The notes: a model not told the origin generated them from the sequence alone. Positions 8,123-16,608 are shown, counted from the first letter of the stretch. The stretch is 64,000 nucleotides of DNA from Bacillota bacterium (GCA_040755295.1 JBFMBK010000004.1:124001-188000), one strand, 5' to 3'. Numbers and translations: made by a program.

Positions 8123-9306
8123 GTTTTGGGGGTTTGGGCGGCTTTATCCGTTACGCTTACGAGAACTCTCCCGCGGTGCGGGACAGGTTCGCGGGAGCGG
8201 GACTGAAACCGGACGATATTAAAGAGATTAAAGACCTGCCGCGTCTGCCGGTGATCCGGAAAAGCGAGCTGAGCCGGCGGCAGCAGTCCGCGCCGCCCTT
8301 CGGCGGTTTTTTAGCGGTGCCCGTGAAACGCGTGCAGCGTATCTTTGCTTCGCCGGGGCCCATCTACGACCCGCAGGGGGAAGGGGAGGATTACTGGCGC
8401 TGGGGCGAGGCGCTGGTCGCGGCGGGATTCAAAGCCGGGGACGTGGTCCAGAACACCTTTTCGTACCACCTCACGCCGGCGGGCTTCATGTTTGACAGCG
8501 CCCTTCGCGGCCTGGGCTGCACCGTCGTCCCGGCCGGGGTCGGGAATACGGAACTGCAGGTACAGATTATGCGGGATGTGGGGGTTACGGCCTATATCGG
8601 CGTGCCGAGCTTCCTTTACGCTTTAATGAAAAAGGCGGAGGAGCAGGGGATACTCGCGGACCTCCGCGTACGCCGGGCGTGGATTACGGCGGAGCGGCTC
8701 ACCGAGGAACTGCGCGCGCTGCTGCTCGAGAAGTACGGGGTGAGCGTCTTTCAGGGATACGGGACGGCCGACACCGGCTGCGTCGCGTACGAGTGCTCGC
8801 GGATGAAGGGGCTGCACCTGGCGCGGGACGTGGTCGTGGAGGTCGTCGACCCGCAGACTGGGGAACCGGTCCCCGACGGTGAGACGGGGGAGATCGTCAT
8901 CACCCTCATGGTGGCGACGTACCCGCTGTTGCGCCTTGCCACCGGCGACCTGAGCGCCTTTGCCACTGAGCCGTGCTCCTGCGGCCTTCCGGCCGGAAGG
9001 CTGGTGGGGGTTTTGGGAAGGGCGGCCGCGGGCGTAAAGGTGCGCGGTCTGTTCCTTTACCCGCACCAGGTGGCCGAACTGGCCGGGGAGTTTCCGCAGG
9101 TGCGGGCGCTGCAGGCGGAAGTAACCCAGCGCGATTTTCGCGACGAGCTGGCGCTCAAAGCGGAACCGGCCGAGGGGGCCGCGGGAACGCCGGAGCTAGC
9201 CGCCGCCGTCGCCGCGCGGGCGAAGGAACTCTTGCGTCTGAAGGCGCAGGTCTCTTTTGTGCCCGCGGGAACCGTGGGCGAGGCGCTGCTGGTGGACAAG
9301 AGATGA
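8119..9306 (+). CDS. Phenylacetate-CoA ligase-like adenylate-forming enzyme (PaaK family)
   Basis: 395 residues from the ATG at 8119, which overlaps the livF stop. An in-frame GTG at 8110 is an alternative start. The N-terminus FIRYAYENSPAVRDRFAGAG and the LPVIRKSEL segment match the start of PaaK-type ligases (the family usually begins with a longer arm and totals about 430). FASPGPIYDP replaces the usual Ser/Thr/Gly-rich ATP loop SSGTTG. FQGYGTADTGCVAYEC is the A5-like motif, followed by GEIVITLMVATYPLLRLATG and the PaaK C-terminal LGRAAAGVKVRGLFLYPHQV. It probably forms an aryl- or acyl-CoA from a ligand imported by LivFGHMK (inference). The altered ATP loop means its activity should be treated cautiously. 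Confidence 0.85.
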   Translation: MSFGGLGGFIRYAYENSPAVRDRFAGAGLKPDDIKEIKDLPRLPVIRKSELSRRQQSAPPFGGFLAVPVKRVQRIFASPGPIYDPQGEGEDYWRWGEALVAAGFKAGDVVQNTFSYHLTPAGFMFDSALRGLGCTVVPAGVGNTELQVQIMRDVGVTAYIGVPSFLYALMKKAEEQGILADLRVRRAWITAERLTEELRALLLEKYGVSVFQGYGTADTGCVAYECSRMKGLHLARDVVVEVVDPQTGEPVPDGETGEIVITLMVATYPLLRLATGDLSAFATEPCSCGLPAGRLVGVLGRAAAGVKVRGLFLYPHQVAELAGEFPQVRALQAEVTQRDFRDELALKAEPAEGAAGTPELAAAVAARAKELLRLKAQVSFVPAGTVGEALLVDKR

Positions 9307-9308
9307 CG

Positions 9309-9366
9309 ATATACAGAAGGTAGAAGATAGAATTTAGAATATAGAAGGTTGAAGGTAGAAGGTAGT
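9309..9366. repeat. Low-complexity repeat of GAAGGTAGAA-type words
   Basis: The spacer after the ligase contains drifting 8-10-base units (TAGAAGGTAGAAGATAGAA, TAGAATATAGAAGGTTGAAGG). A closely similar block is found at 12424-12484. No coding potential is visible on either strand. The remaining spacer to 9583 holds one copy of the GTTCTTGGCGGTT dispersed motif (9447-9477) and the GGAGGG ribosome site of the next gene. Confidence 0.7.
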
Positions 9367-9583
9367 CGCTCATGCCGCCTACGACGGCGCAAATAAGAAT
9401 CAGAATCGGTGTGGAAATAACGATTAACTGTTGTCAATATTCATTTTCTTGATACATGACGTTCTTGGCGGTTGAATTATTTTCGAGAAGACAAAGAAGA
9501 TAGAATCGCCTGTCATAAAAACGCTGCCGGTGGTGTTTAGTTAATGAAGTACGGGCGCACTGCCGCCCTTTGGAGGGATTCAC

Positions 9584-10525
9584 ATGCCTGACGGAAACGG
9601 GAAACCCCGCGGCAGCGGTTTGGTGTACATGTTGGCGGGCATCATGGTTGTAGGATGTCTGGTGATATGGACGGGGGCGTTCCTCGGAGGCTGCGGCATG
9701 AGGTCGTCCGTTGTAACCACGAGGTCGGAGCCGGCGATGGAAAAGATGGAAGTCGGCGGGGCACCGGCGGGTTACGGGAGCGCCGATACGGCGAAGAGCC
9801 CTGAAGCCGATGCCGACAGGCTGGTAATCCGGAGAAAGACCCTGCGGCTGGAAGTAAAGGACGTTGGGGCGGCGGTTGCGGCTCTGGAGAATTTGGCCGA
9901 CCGCAACAAGGGTTTGGTCGTCAGTTCGGCGATCGTCTCTTCCGGCACGCCAGGCATCGGGTCGGAGGAAATCGGGAACGGCCCCGACAGCGCCACCGTT
10001 GTGGTCAAGGTCCCGGAGGACAGGTTCGCCGCCGTGGTTAAAGAGATGCGAAAGCTCGGCAGGCTTGAGTCGGAGGAGCAGAGTTCCGAGGAGGTAACCG
10101 AGCAGCACATAGACCTGACCGCCCGGCTGAAGAACATGAAGCGCCAGGAGGAACAGTATCTTGAGATTCTGAAGTCCGCCACGAAGGTGGAAGAGATGCT
10201 CAAGGTGGAGGAACAGCTGACCCGCATCAGGGGCGACATCGAGTCCCTTCAGGCGAAGGTGGATTACCTTGAAAGAAGCGCGTCGATGGCTACGATAACC
10301 GTAGAGCTTTTCAAACCCGGCTCGGTTGCTGCGCCGCTGGTGCGCTGGGGCATAAAGGATTCCTTTATCACCGCCCTGCAGGGCTTTGTATCGGTGGTCA
10401 ATTTCTTCATAATCGCCGTGGGAACCGCCCTGCCGCTGCTGATAATCGGTTTCATCGCCTGGTTATTCCTGAGAGCGCGGCAAAAACGGCGTGATACAAA
10501 CGAGCGGACGATGGACGGTTCGTAG
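9584..10525 (+). CDS. DUF4349 domain membrane/lipoprotein
   Basis: 313 residues, ATG behind TTTGGAGGGATTCAC. The N-terminal hydrophobic segment ends in LGGC, a possible lipobox, with a predicted extracellular middle part. The DUF4349 core is visible as RKTLRLEVKDVGAAVAALEN, a long ATVVVKVPEDRFAAVVKEM strand-helix, HIDLTARLKNMKRQEEQYLE and a coiled-coil region (about 180-230). A C-terminal transmembrane helix (about 270-300) is followed by a basic tail. DUF4349 proteins are envelope proteins of unknown biochemical role. The gene stands alone and is followed by a strong terminator. Confidence 0.85.
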   Translation: MPDGNGKPRGSGLVYMLAGIMVVGCLVIWTGAFLGGCGMRSSVVTTRSEPAMEKMEVGGAPAGYGSADTAKSPEADADRLVIRRKTLRLEVKDVGAAVAALENLADRNKGLVVSSAIVSSGTPGIGSEEIGNGPDSATVVVKVPEDRFAAVVKEMRKLGRLESEEQSSEEVTEQHIDLTARLKNMKRQEEQYLEILKSATKVEEMLKVEEQLTRIRGDIESLQAKVDYLERSASMATITVELFKPGSVAAPLVRWGIKDSFITALQGFVSVVNFFIIAVGTALPLLIIGFIAWLFLRARQKRRDTNERTMDGS

Positions 10526-10594
10526 GCCGTTTTATTTCCGGCGCTGTTAAGAACCCTATATACAAGCACGGTTTTCTCTTCTCTACGCTCGAAT

Positions 10595-10629
10595 ATACCG
10601 CCGGAAGGCGGTATCCGGGGCTTTTTTTA
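10595..10629 (+). terminator. Intrinsic terminator after DUF4349 gene
   Basis: ATACCGCC at 10595-10602 pairs perfectly with GGCGGTAT at 10607-10614 around a GGAA tetraloop, followed by CCGGGGC and a run of seven T. It ends the 9584-10525 transcript. Confidence 0.8.
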
Positions 10630-10825
10630 TTGTATAAGTAATTGTGCTTTTGCCTTGCTCTCCCGACGTCTTGGCGGTCAGGTTGTCGCCGGTCCTCTGA
10701 AAAAAACGAAGGGAATTTCGACTTTTTATCGAATATTTCTTATCTGTCGGGTCTCACGCTATGGAAAGACTGATCGCAAACCCGGCTGTTTATGGTCCGG
10801 GTTCATAACAGGGTGAGACGCGCCG

Positions 10826-11239
10826 GTGAAATATAAGGAAAAGTATTTCGGTATCTCTGGGGAGAAGCCGACCGCCGGGTCGTTCCTCAAGGTGCGGGCG
10901 CAGGTGAGGGCCCACCTTTCAAACGAGCGCACCTTCCTGGCCTGGATACGGACTTGCCTGGCGCTGGTGGCGTTCGGCGTCCTGCTGGTGAGGTGGATGG
11001 CCGTGGAACCCGGGGGAGAAGCCGGTTTGCGAGACAAGGGCGGGGCGCTGCGCCTTGTCGGGGAAAGCCTGATGGGCGGGGCGGCGGTGCTGGCGCTGCT
11101 GGCGGCGGTCCGGTTCTTTGCGACGCGGCGGCAGATCATACGCGGCGTTTATCGTCCCTCGGGGGCGCTCGATTTGCTTGCGGTATGCTTTTTGATTGTT
11201 GTTATAGGGGTATTGATTTACTACAGCCGCATACTGTGA
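10826..11239 (+). CDS. DUF202 (YidH family) small membrane protein
   Basis: 137 residues from a GTG. The DUF202 signature is clear: RAHLSNERTFLAWIRTCLAL (the N-E-R-T-F-L-A-W-I-R core) followed by a first membrane helix, then two more helices. DUF202/YidH proteins are integral membrane proteins of unknown function. The gene is monocistronic, between the preceding terminator and the structured element upstream of moaA. The first 20 residues (EKYFGISGEKPTAGS) are soluble. Confidence 0.85.
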   Translation: MKYKEKYFGISGEKPTAGSFLKVRAQVRAHLSNERTFLAWIRTCLALVAFGVLLVRWMAVEPGGEAGLRDKGGALRLVGESLMGGAAVLALLAAVRFFATRRQIIRGVYRPSGALDLLAVCFLIVVIGVLIYYSRIL

Positions 11240-11270
11240 ACCTATCGGAATCAGGGAACAACAGCTTACT

Positions 11271-11411
11271 AACGTAACGTAATACGGAACGCGGGGAGAA
11301 GCAAGTAGAGCGCGAAAGCCTGGCAGGGACGCGCCGGAGCGTATAAGACAATACGTGAGGACCGGCCCTGCCGGGATGACAAAGCTGCACGCGGCTAATC
11401 GCCGCGCTGCA
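11271..11411 (+). ncRNA. Structured leader-like element, copy A (upstream of moaA)
   Basis: This spacer shares conserved blocks with 35521-35703 and 57791-57907: ACGTAAC, ACGGA-CGCG, GAGAAGCAAGTAGAGC-CGAA, GACAAAGCT--ACGC-GCT-ATCG--GCGC. Stems visible here are CGCGGgGA with TCgCCGCG closing the whole (one mismatch), GGCAGGG with CCCTGCC, an inner CGTAT/ATACG, and AGC/GCT. The sequences of the inner stems differ from copy B while pairing is kept, which argues for a structured RNA or DNA element. I do not recognise the family. It is not an obvious known molybdenum-cofactor riboswitch. Confidence 0.55.
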
Positions 11412-11435
11412 TAAATGAAAAGGAGAGTTCAGCTC

Positions 11436-12404
11436 TTGCAGGACAACTTCCATCGCGAGATCAACTACCTCCGGGTTTCGGTTACCGACCGGTGCAACCT
11501 GCGGTGCGTGTACTGCATTCCGCGGGAAGGGGTGCCGCTGCTGCCGCACGCGGAGGTGCTCCGTCTTGAGGAAGTGGAAAGGGTGGTCCGCGCCGGGGTC
11601 CTGACGGGGGTCAGGAAGGTGCGCTTTACAGGCGGCGAACCGCTGGTGCGGAAGGGCTTCACGTCGCTGGTGGAGATGATCGCGCGGATTCCCGAAATAG
11701 ACGACCTGGCGGTCACCACCAACGGCATCCTTTTCGGGACGTACGCCAACGAGTTGAAAAACGCCGGCCTGAAGCGCGTCAACCTCAGCCTGGACACCCT
11801 CCGGCCGGAACGCTACCGCCGGATCACCGGCGGCGGGGAGCTTGCAAAGGTCCTGGCGGCGATGGAAACGGCGCTGGAATCCGGGTTTCATCCGGTGAAG
11901 CTGAATACGGTGGTGGTCAAGGGATTTAACGACGACGAAATAACCGCGCTGGCGCGGCTCTCGATCGACCGGCCGCTGCACGTGCGCTTCATCGAGCTCA
12001 TGCCGTTCGGTCCGGCGAAGGAATGGGGCAAGGACGCCTCGATCCCCACCGGCGAGGTGAAGAAGCGCCTGGAGTCGGAGTTCGGGACGCTGGAAGCGGG
12101 GAAGAAACCGGCCGGCGGCGGCCCGGCCCGGTACTACCGCCTGCCCGGCGCGGCGGGCACCGTGGGGTTCATCAGCGGGATGAGCGGGCACATCTGCGCC
12201 AGGTGCAACCGCCTGCGCCTGACGGCCGCGGGAAAGCTGCGCCCGTGTCTTTTCGGCGAGCACGAGGTCGATATCAAGGGACCGCTCCGCGGCGGCGCCG
12301 GGATCGAGGAACTCGCCGGGATCATAAGGACCGCGATCCGGAGCAAGTACGAGGAGAAGGCTTCCGGCGGGTGCGCCAACGTGATGGCCCGCATCGGGGG
12401 GTAA
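11436..12404 (+). CDS. moaA: GTP 3',8-cyclase MoaA (molybdenum cofactor biosynthesis)
   Basis: The TTG at 11436 is preferred: AAAAGGAG lies 10 bases upstream and the product then begins at the position conserved in MoaA (MQDNFHREINYLRVSVTDRC). An upstream ATG at 11415 would overlap the ribosome site. The product is 322 residues. The radical-SAM cluster motif CNLRCVYC has cysteines 20, 24 and 27; the second 4Fe-4S cluster uses the C-terminal CARCNRLRLTAAGKLRPC. FTGGEPLVRK is the SAM-binding GGE motif. The enzyme converts GTP to 3',8-cyclo-GTP with S-adenosylmethionine as the first step of molybdopterin synthesis. The gene ends in GG, but here the C-terminus is IGG preceded by MAR, the conserved double-glycine tail required for activity. 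No other moa genes are adjacent. Confidence 0.96.
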   Translation: MQDNFHREINYLRVSVTDRCNLRCVYCIPREGVPLLPHAEVLRLEEVERVVRAGVLTGVRKVRFTGGEPLVRKGFTSLVEMIARIPEIDDLAVTTNGILFGTYANELKNAGLKRVNLSLDTLRPERYRRITGGGELAKVLAAMETALESGFHPVKLNTVVVKGFNDDEITALARLSIDRPLHVRFIELMPFGPAKEWGKDASIPTGEVKKRLESEFGTLEAGKKPAGGGPARYYRLPGAAGTVGFISGMSGHICARCNRLRLTAAGKLRPCLFGEHEVDIKGPLRGGAGIEELAGIIRTAIRSKYEEKASGGCANVMARIGG

Positions 12405-12730
12405 AGACTCAAGCTGCCTGATTTAGAGATCAGAATATAGAATGTAGAATGTGGAAGATAGAAGATTGAAGATAGAAGATTAAAACCTTCTTTTCTCTGC
12501 TAGGACTTCCGACATCTTGATATTCGATATCGGTTGTTTCTGCCCGCGCTTGAAACGAGGGAAAGAACCGATTGCGATGTGGGAGCGTGAGGTTGGAGCG
12601 TGTATTTCCTCGTAATGGGATATTAGAAAATGTTAGGGGACGGTTGCTTAGATCACATGCAGAACCGTTTATGTCGGAAGAACCGCCCCCTGTCACGGTA
12701 CCCTGTCACGCCCGTGAGGGTTTTCGGGTG
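12405..12730. repeat. Repeat-filled spacer: GAAGATAGAA low-complexity block plus REP-like palindrome
   Basis: 12424-12484 is a drifting repeat of AGAATGTGGAAGATAGAAGATTGAAG type, close to the block at 9309-9366. 12635-12645 (AGGGGACGGTT) and 12681-12691 (AACCGCCCCCT) form a slightly imperfect REP-like hairpin of the family seen at 7222-7295. No gene is supported here. Confidence 0.65.
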
Positions 12731-13426
12731 TTATTTTGGCGGACCGCTGTGATCATTACCAGGGACCTGTTTACCGTCTTTGGTCCAATACCATCTTTTG
12801 ATGGAAATTGAACCCGCGGCGGAACGAAAGACCAGTCTTGCAGTATCGCCCGGTTCAAGGGTACTGTCGGAATCACCGTCGTCGCCGTCGTTCTCTTCCG
12901 GATTTGAAAGATCTATTCTGCCTGTTCCATTCCCGTCGATGTCTTGGAAAGGACCGGCCTTTCCGTCATCGTCGGTGCCCACCGCGACATTCCCGGTGAA
13001 CTCGATGTGGAGGTCGTTTACCGGTACCTTAGTGTCTACCGGGAACTTGTATGTCCTTTGTGTGCGCCAATTGAAGTCAAAAACCATGGCCATAAGCGTT
13101 TGATTTAAGTTGACAAGACTTGCCTCAAGGCCACTGATCTTCCCGTTAATAGAGGCTAATTCAGCATTTCCGACCGGTTCGACTGTCCCAACCGTGAGGG
13201 ACGCGGTCCGGGTTACAGCATCCCATTCCGCTTCGCCACCAAGGGCTTTTACCACGGCGGCGACAGGGATAAAAGTCCGGCCGTCCTTTATGAAAGGAGC
13301 TACGTCGGTTTCTACAGTCTTACCGTTTAGTAATAAGCTGACGGCCGATTCTTGGGTATAAGCAATGACAACGAATCCCAGAACCAACAATAGACAAAGC
13401 AATGCAACAACAACATATCTCTTCAT
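12731..13426 (-). CDS. Secreted copper-amine-oxidase-N-type stalk protein with acidic C-terminus
   Basis: The ATG at 13426 lies behind AGGAAGGTGG; the in-frame GTG at 13435 lies within the ribosome site. The product is 231 residues. An N-terminal signal peptide (KRYVVVALLCLLLVLGFVVI) is followed by the Cu_amine_oxidN stalk motif VSLLLNGKTVETDVAPFIKD-GRTFIPVAAVVKALGGEAEW. Next come a short heptad-like segment (GKISGLEASLVNLNQ) and a C-terminal beta domain with an Asp/Gly-rich stretch (DIDGNGTGRIDLSNPEENDG) that could bind calcium. This domain is common in Clostridia cell-surface proteins and is not an enzyme. It is convergent with moaA. Function is unknown. Confidence 0.8.
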   Translation of the reverse strand: MKRYVVVALLCLLLVLGFVVIAYTQESAVSLLLNGKTVETDVAPFIKDGRTFIPVAAVVKALGGEAEWDAVTRTASLTVGTVEPVGNAELASINGKISGLEASLVNLNQTLMAMVFDFNWRTQRTYKFPVDTKVPVNDLHIEFTGNVAVGTDDDGKAGPFQDIDGNGTGRIDLSNPEENDGDDGDSDSTLEPGDTARLVFRSAAGSISIKRWYWTKDGKQVPGNDHSGPPK

Positions 13427-13761
13427 AATTACCACCTTCCTGCAATTCTAATAGCGCCCGATCGCTGTCAGCAGCAGCACCTTGGCATAAATTTCAGCGG
13501 CCTGTTATCCCTCCTTTCTGAGAATCCTAAAACTTCGGCTTTTCTCTCTTTATCTTGCCGGTTTAACAAATTGTAACATAAACAGGTCGTGAAACCAACT
13601 ATTGTGCAGAAGTCCACAAAAAGTAAGCGTGCTGGATGAACAGGCTTTTAATCCGCGAACCGGTTAGATGGACCGGCTATACTTCGAAAGCATATAGAAA
13701 ACAGAATTGATAAAATCGTGCCTTCTTCACTGAGTAATGAGCAAAGCTCCATAGAATGCGC
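13427..13761. other. Intergenic region without a recognisable gene
   Basis: This is the upstream region of the minus-strand stalk protein and the left flank of the dispersed element at 13762. It holds the TATCCCTCCTTTCTGAG segment and AT-rich stretches. I see no coding frame and no clear hairpin. Confidence 0.5.
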
Positions 13762-13838
13762 GCACTTGCGGACAAACGGCCGCGGCAGCACTGCCGACTA
13801 CCGTGTTGCTTGACGCGGGATTTCTTCTGCTATATATT
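13762..13838 (+). promoter_or_regulatory. Dispersed element copy with sigma-A-type promoter
   Basis: It begins with the core GCACTTGCGGACAAACG (13762-13778), which is identical at 16454-16470 and 18769-18785. It ends with a promoter: TTGACG at 13810-13815, 17 bases, TATATT at 13833-13838, preceded by TCTGC, which also provides an extended -10 context. The copy at 18769-18851 has the same layout, with TTGTTA, 17 bases and TATATT. The promoter would drive the membrane-protein/GDPD operon starting at 13876. Confidence 0.65.
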
Positions 13839-13875
13839 GCTTGTATCACGGAACAGGTTGAAAGGGAGGCAGCAA

Positions 13876-14604
13876 ATGATGAATCAAAGTTTATCCGCAG
13901 GGAGTCCAACCCCGGCGCGCGGCAGCGCCGGCAAACTCGGGTATTACGTCGCGGTCCTCACGTCGGCGGTGACGTTCGTGACCTTCTTTATCGCCATACT
14001 CACGCCGCCGGTAACCGGCCCGTACGCCGCCGAACCGTCCTTCGGGTACCCGTTCACGGACGTCGTCGCGCGTTTCCCCCGGGATTACATCTGGATGTAC
14101 CCAGCCATGCTGATGCTTTTGCTCTTCGTGGCGCTGACGGCATGCGTCCATCACCACGCCCCGAAGGAAAAGAAGGTGTTCAGCCAGATCGGGCTGTCCT
14201 TCGCCCTGATTTCGGCGGCCATACTCATTACCGACTATTTCCTCCAGGTCTCCGTCATCCAGCCCAGCCTTCTGAACGGGGAAACCGAAGGCGTCGCGCT
14301 CCTGACGCAGTATAATCCGCACGGCGTTTTCATCGCCCTTGAGGACATAGGCTATTTGCTGATGAGCGCCGCCCTGTTCTGTATCGCCCCGGTCTTTTCG
14401 CGGAACAGGCTGGAAGCCGCGCTCCGCTGGATCTTCATCGCGGGTTTTGTCCTGGCGGTGCTTTCGTTCGCCGCGTACTCCGTTGCATACGGGGTTCAGC
14501 GCGAGTACCGGTTCGAGGTGGCGGTCATCGCGATTGACTGGACGGTGCTGATAGTGTCGGGAATACTGCTGGGCGCGTGGTTCAAACGGACCGGCGGCGC
14601 GTGA
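13876..14604 (+). CDS. Multi-spanning membrane protein of unknown function
   Basis: The ATG at 13876 lies behind AAAGGGAGG. An upstream in-frame ATG at 13756 lies before the promoter and is unlikely. The product is 242 residues with six predicted membrane helices: KLGYYVAVLTSAVTFVTFFI, YPAMLMLLLFVALTAC, IGLSFALISAAILITDYFL, IGYLLMSAALFCIAPVF, WIFIAGFVLAVLSFAAY and VIAIDWTVLIVSGILLGAWF. I do not recognise a named family with certainty. It overlaps the next gene by four bases (GTGA at 14601), so it is probably co-translated with the phosphodiesterase. Confidence 0.75.
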   Translation: MMNQSLSAGSPTPARGSAGKLGYYVAVLTSAVTFVTFFIAILTPPVTGPYAAEPSFGYPFTDVVARFPRDYIWMYPAMLMLLLFVALTACVHHHAPKEKKVFSQIGLSFALISAAILITDYFLQVSVIQPSLLNGETEGVALLTQYNPHGVFIALEDIGYLLMSAALFCIAPVFSRNRLEAALRWIFIAGFVLAVLSFAAYSVAYGVQREYRFEVAVIAIDWTVLIVSGILLGAWFKRTGGA

Positions 14605-15578
14605 ACAGAGGCATACTGCGGAAAAAGGCGTTCTGGATTATCGCGGCATTTGTTTTATTCGTTTGGCTTAACAACAGTTCCGTGTTCGTGGACGGAAGCG
14701 GTAAGCGCCCGGCGCTTCTCGCCCACCGGGGCCTCGCCCAGACGTTCGATGTCGAAAAGGTCCAGTGGAACACGAACACGGCCCGGATAATCCACAAACC
14801 GGAACACCCCTATCTTGAAAACACCATACCCTCCATGGAAGCGGCATTCCGCTGCGGGGCCGATATCGTCGAGTTCGACGTGCAGTTGACGAAGGACAAG
14901 CAGCTGGCGGTGTTTCACGATTACGCCCTCGAGTTCAGGACCGACGGGAAGGGGAAGGTATCGGACTACACGATGGCGGAGCTGAGAAAGCTCGATGTGG
15001 GGTACGGCTACACGGCGGACAACGGGAAGACTTATCCCTTTCGGGGAAAGAGCGTGGGGATGATGCCTTCGGTCGACGACGTCTTTGAGGCTTTTCCGGA
15101 CAAGGAGTTTCTGGTGCATATCAAAGACAGCGGCGCGGAAACGGGCAGGCTGCTGGACGAGCATGTCCGGAAAACTGCGCCCGGCGCGATGGGCAGGATC
15201 TCTGTATACGGCGACGGTGAAGCCGTCCGTTATTTAAAGAACAAGTATCCGGAAATGAAGGTTTTGACAAAGCCCATCTTGATGAAGGCGCTTTTGCTCT
15301 ACGAGCTGGTCGGGTGGACGGGTTACACGCCGAAAGCGGCAAGGAACCTTGAAATTCATCTGCCCCTGCGGTACGCGAGGCTTCTCTGGGGCTGGCCCGG
15401 CCGTTTTCTGCAGCGCATGGACCGCGCGAATACACGGGTCGTCCTGGTGAACGGGACGGGCGGTTTTTCAAGCGGATTTGACAGCGCGAATGATTTGAAA
15501 AAGCTCCCGCGCAATTACTCCGGGTGCATTTGGACAAACAGGATCGATAAGGTGGCGCCTTTGGTGAAGGGAGAATGA
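14601..15578 (+). CDS. Glycerophosphodiester phosphodiesterase (GDPD) family protein, membrane-anchored
   Basis: The GTG at 14601 overlaps the preceding stop. The product is 325 residues. An N-terminal helix (FWIIAAFVLFVWL) would anchor it with the catalytic domain outside. The active-site histidine lies in LLAHRG (H42). The second is in VFHDYALEFRTDG, and the metal ligands are in ENTIPSMEAAFRCGADIVEFDVQLTKD. These are the full GDPD catalytic set. The family hydrolyses glycerophosphodiesters to glycerol-3-phosphate and an alcohol. The substrate here is unknown, and the YELVGWTGYTPKAARNLEI region is unusual. Confidence 0.88.
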   Translation: MNRGILRKKAFWIIAAFVLFVWLNNSSVFVDGSGKRPALLAHRGLAQTFDVEKVQWNTNTARIIHKPEHPYLENTIPSMEAAFRCGADIVEFDVQLTKDKQLAVFHDYALEFRTDGKGKVSDYTMAELRKLDVGYGYTADNGKTYPFRGKSVGMMPSVDDVFEAFPDKEFLVHIKDSGAETGRLLDEHVRKTAPGAMGRISVYGDGEAVRYLKNKYPEMKVLTKPILMKALLLYELVGWTGYTPKAARNLEIHLPLRYARLLWGWPGRFLQRMDRANTRVVLVNGTGGFSSGFDSANDLKKLPRNYSGCIWTNRIDKVAPLVKGE

Positions 15579-15765
15579 ATTAGGGGAACCAATAAGCCTT
15601 CTCTGCCGTTTGTCCCGCCTCTGACTTATCACATCTTCCCTCTCAGTTCATCGGTTTGGCGCGGGCGGAAAAGAGTAACCTTTGCGATGCCTAGAAAAAC
15701 CTGCGGAAGGGATGGGGATAATCGAGGGATAATAAGCGAAAGGCTGACGCCGGAGGTTGAGCTTA

Positions 15766-16338
15766 ATGAAGGTAGCCGATAGAATTACTCTCGGGTTACT
15801 GTTGGGTTTTCTAAGCAACATCCCTAAAGCGATCCTAAATGAAGTCTTTGTGCAGGCCGGCATCGAGAAAAAACGTTTCAGCGAAATCGTCAGCGGGATA
15901 TTTGTAACGCGCAAAGAGGCTGCTTTAAAACCGGGAGCGGTTTTCGGCATGGCAGGGGACTTCGTAGTTGCTTCAATCCTTGGCGTAGCTTACGTCTTCC
16001 TGCTGTCGAAGTCGGGCGGCGATAAAAGAATCTTAAAGGGCGCAGCGACCGGCGCCGCCGGCTTCGGGTTGTTCCGCGGCATGATGGCTCATTTGGGCGC
16101 CCGTGGGACATATCCGGAAGATATTATAACAAATGCCGGCATGGCGCTAACCAGTACCTTGTGGGGTCTAACCGCCGGAGGCCTCAGTTTTCTTTTGGCG
16201 GACGAGGGTCTTTTCAGAGGGCGGAGAAGGGTTGTAGATTTAACCGTTAGACCGCTTTCATCCAAGGTTCCGCCGCAACAAGCGATAGTTCGCAGGCGGG
16301 CGCGGATCGCAAAGCCGCAGAGCACAGCCCGCGTATAG
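15766..16338 (+). CDS. Small membrane protein of unknown function
   Basis: The ATG at 15766 is preceded by CGGAGG; the upstream TTG at 15757 overlaps that site. The product is 190 residues. Hydrophobic segments include ITLGLLLGFLSNIPKAIL, FGMAGDFVVASILGVAYVFL, GAATGAAGFGLFRGMMAHLG and ALTSTLWGLTAGGLSFLLA, with a basic C-terminal tail. The pattern resembles uncharacterised four-helix membrane proteins of Clostridia. The last codons lie within the left copy of the direct repeat that flanks the defence-like pair, so its natural C-terminus may have been altered by that insertion. Confidence 0.65.
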   Translation: MKVADRITLGLLLGFLSNIPKAILNEVFVQAGIEKKRFSEIVSGIFVTRKEAALKPGAVFGMAGDFVVASILGVAYVFLLSKSGGDKRILKGAATGAAGFGLFRGMMAHLGARGTYPEDIITNAGMALTSTLWGLTAGGLSFLLADEGLFRGRRRVVDLTVRPLSSKVPPQQAIVRRRARIAKPQSTARV

Positions 16339-16470
16339 AGCCTGACATTACCCTCCCAATGCTTCCTGGTTGAGCCACAAACAGCATTATTCCATCCCGT
16401 TTAATTCAGCAGATGTGCATTGTTGCAATCCAGAGCAGCCAGTTGAGTGCTGGGCACTTGCGGACAAACG
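16328..16470 (+). repeat. Left copy of diverged direct repeat flanking the FRG-DUF262 pair
   Basis: CCCGCGTATAGAGCCTGACA... at 16328-16365 matches 18604-18641 over about 38 bases with few changes. Further on, GCACTTGCGGACAAACG (16454-16470) matches 18769-18785. The distance between blocks differs (longer on the right), so the copies are old. They bracket the AT-rich cassette at 16609-18479 and could mark its insertion or a recombination event. Confidence 0.65.
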
Positions 16471-16532
16471 GCAGCGGCAGTAAGGTAGCAATTTGAAATG
16501 AACATTAACCTAATAATTTGGGAAATTGTTAC

Positions 16533-16561
16533 TTGTAGCTTTCTTTTTTTTAAACTATAAT
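16533..16561 (+). promoter_or_regulatory. Probable promoter of the FRG-DUF262 pair
   Basis: TTGTAG at 16533-16538, a 17-base spacer ending in a T-run, and a perfect TATAAT at 16556-16561, about 47 bases before the ATG. The -35 box is weak, but the -10 box and spacing are ideal. Confidence 0.5.
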
Positions 16562-16608
16562 TCCACCAGGAAAGTCTTAAGCTTTTAAATAATCTGAGAG
16601 AACATAAA

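Noticed and set aside
11271-11411. Moco riboswitch upstream of moaA
   Set aside because: The same element occurs before ddl and rimP, and I could not see the conserved Moco-aptamer pattern.
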